Positions 4,945-6,169 of a stretch of DNA of 6,169 bases are shown here, piece by piece (positions within the stretch are counted from its first letter, which is position 1; each line of letters begins with the position of its first letter). Source of the stretch: Acidimicrobiia bacterium (GTDB lineage Bacteria > Actinomycetota > Acidimicrobiia > UBA5794 > JAOTWH01); contig JAOTWH010000138.1 of NCBI GenBank assembly GCA_029863035.1, positions 1 through 6,169 on the forward strand, given 5' to 3'. The position numbers and the translations under genes were made by a program. Under the pieces are notes generated by a model. That model was not told the DNA's origin, made no database searches, and saw only the letters and a program-made list of their open reading frames with translations.

Positions 4945-5943
4945 ATGGTTGCGAATCTCCGAGAGCCGCTCTTGAACCGGAGACCCCTCGGTGCACGGAC
5001 CGGCCTGGAAGTGTCCGAAGTGGGCATCGGCCTGTGGGCTGTCTCGGGCAGCGAATGGGGTCCTGCGAACGACGAGGCCAGTCTCGACGCGATTGAGGCA
5101 GCATTGGAGGTGGGCGTCAACTTCTTCGACACCGCCGACGTGTACGGAGATGGACGCTCCGAGGAGCTTCTCGGTCGGGCGATGGAGGCGCGCCGCGATA
5201 CGTTCGTTGTAGCGACCAAGATCGGTTGGGTCGACTTTGACCGGCAGGCGGATCGTTCACAGTACGACAGTGTGGACAAGCTCGTGGCCGGTGTAGAGCA
5301 GTCGTTGCGCCGCATGGGTACGGACCGTATCGATGTCATCCAGTGTCACGTTGACTACCCCGAACCGAACTCGCCGGTATTCATCGAAGGCTTTCGCAGG
5401 CTCAAAGAGGCCGGAACGGTGAGCGCATGGGGGGTCAGCACGAGCGATCCCGACCATCTGCGCCGCTTCAACGCCGACGGCGATTGCGATGTCCTACAAA
5501 CCGACTACTCGATTCTCAACCGCACCGCTGAGCAGGAGCTCTTCCCGTATTGCCAAGAGCACGGGATTGGTGTGATCGTGCGTGGTCCGCTGGCGATGGG
5601 ATTGCTGACGGGCAAGTACGCGGCTTCCGACACGTTCCCTGCGGGGGATTTCCGTCGAGCCTGGATCGAGGACCCAGCGCAGCACGAGCAGTTCCTCCGT
5701 GACATAGCGGTCGTGGAGGAGTTGCAAGACGTCGTGGCGGACGGCGAGACGATGGCCCAGTTTGCTCTGCGGTTTGTCCGTAGTCATCCAACGGTGAGCA
5801 CAGTGATACCCGGTGCGCGGAACCGGCGACAAGCCGAGTCCAACTCGTCGGCAGGGCTCAAGGCGTTGCTCTCAGATCAAGAGAGAGAGGCTGTGGATCG
5901 TCTGGTCTCCCCATGTGGAGGTCGGAAGATCTGGCCGGCCTAA
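4945..5943 (+). CDS. Aldo/keto reductase family oxidoreductase
   Basis: Soluble NAD(P)H-dependent reductase with a TIM-barrel fold that reduces aldehydes or ketones to alcohols. 332 aa from the ATG at 4945; ATG at 4933 would add four residues (MVKC). Seen: RPLGARTGLEVSEVGIGLW at the N-terminus, typical of bacterial AKRs; the catalytic tetrad D62 and Y67 (FDTADVYGDGRSEELLG), K92 (VATKIG) and H135 (IQCHVD); the barrel strand WGVST; and a late cofactor-binding segment STVIPGARNRRQ that contacts the 2'-phosphate/adenosine end. All key residues are present, so the enzyme should be active. 4945 is preferred because of TATGGT 7 nt upstream; there is no good Shine-Dalgarno sequence for 4933. It stands alone: the HNH remnant lies 61 bp upstream and no gene follows within the window. 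The substrate cannot be predicted; the family is broad and includes L-glyceraldehyde-3-phosphate, sugar and xenobiotic reductases. Confidence 0.93.
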   Translation: MVANLREPLLNRRPLGARTGLEVSEVGIGLWAVSGSEWGPANDEASLDAIEAALEVGVNFFDTADVYGDGRSEELLGRAMEARRDTFVVATKIGWVDFDRQADRSQYDSVDKLVAGVEQSLRRMGTDRIDVIQCHVDYPEPNSPVFIEGFRRLKEAGTVSAWGVSTSDPDHLRRFNADGDCDVLQTDYSILNRTAEQELFPYCQEHGIGVIVRGPLAMGLLTGKYAASDTFPAGDFRRAWIEDPAQHEQFLRDIAVVEELQDVVADGETMAQFALRFVRSHPTVSTVIPGARNRRQAESNSSAGLKALLSDQEREAVDRLVSPCGGRKIWPA

Positions 5944-6169
5944 GGTACGCCAACCAAGACGATCGGGACCCTTTCCCTGCACCGGCTGGTTCGATCGCGT
6001 CGAGCGCATATCACCAAGAGGCGAGAAGGACTCTGGGGTCCTAGACCCATCCTCGATCCTGCATTATGAGCGGCTCCTGTCACCGCCACCTCAGGCGAGG
6101 TCACGCCCGGCTGTGCCAGTGTCAACGAATGTTCCTAGAGAGCGCGAGCCGATCGCGGCCATTGCACAA
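5944..6169. other. Non-coding or unassigned end of window
   Basis: No convincing gene on either strand. Short inverted repeats GGGTC-CTA-GACCC (6036-6048) and ACCTC-AGGC-GAGGT (6088-6101) occur, but neither is followed by a T-run, so neither is called a terminator. No tRNA-like fold was noticed. Confidence 0.4.

Noticed and set aside
6036..6048. GGGTC-CTA-GACCC hairpin as a terminator after the reductase
   Set aside because: The stem is only 5 bp, there is no T-run, and it lies nearly 100 bp beyond the stop codon.
1..6169. A new defence, toxin-antitoxin or mobile system
   Set aside because: Apart from the HNH fragment the genes are housekeeping-type transport and small-molecule enzymes; no toxin, partner or repeat arrangement supports a system.

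Overview
The window is GC-rich (about 60% by eye), densely packed bacterial DNA. Short or overlapping gene junctions, actinobacterial-looking proteins and several TANNNT boxes exactly 7 nt before start codons (the layout of leaderless mRNAs) suggest an actinobacterium, perhaps an environmental acidimicrobial-type lineage. That placement is inference from style; no marker gene is present. I see no tRNA, rRNA, CRISPR array or intact insertion sequence.

Region 1 (1-2305, + strand) is the 3' part of an ABC importer operon of the urea / branched-chain amino acid class. It holds an ATPase of UrtD type (5' end outside the window), a second ATPase of UrtE/LivF type and an inner-membrane permease of UrtB/LivH type, joined by 4-bp stop/start overlaps. 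The second permease (UrtC/LivM type) and the binding protein (UrtA type) are not in the window and are expected upstream. With the permease last, the order D-E-B differs from the usual A-B-C-D-E.

Region 2 (2309-3961) holds three small genes. A nicotinamidase (pncA, - strand) ends 3 bp from the permease stop. It is divergent from a caffeoyl-CoA O-methyltransferase-like enzyme (+ strand) across 52 bp; that gap carries two back-to-back leaderless-type promoters and a CGGGG-AA-CCCCG inverted repeat between them. The methyltransferase is convergent with a 122-aa four-helix membrane protein, and both stop codons sit in a single CTAG.

Region 3 (3962-4932) is looser. It has a probable small two-helix membrane protein on the - strand and the C-terminal piece of an HNH nuclease on the + strand with no usable start, probably a remnant of a mobile or phage-type gene.

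Region 4 (4933-6169) has a complete aldo/keto reductase with an intact catalytic tetrad, then about 226 bp in which I recognise nothing.

I found no new multi-gene system. The points most worth checking are the leaderless promoters, the shared pncA/methyltransferase control region, the rearranged transporter operon and the HNH remnant.
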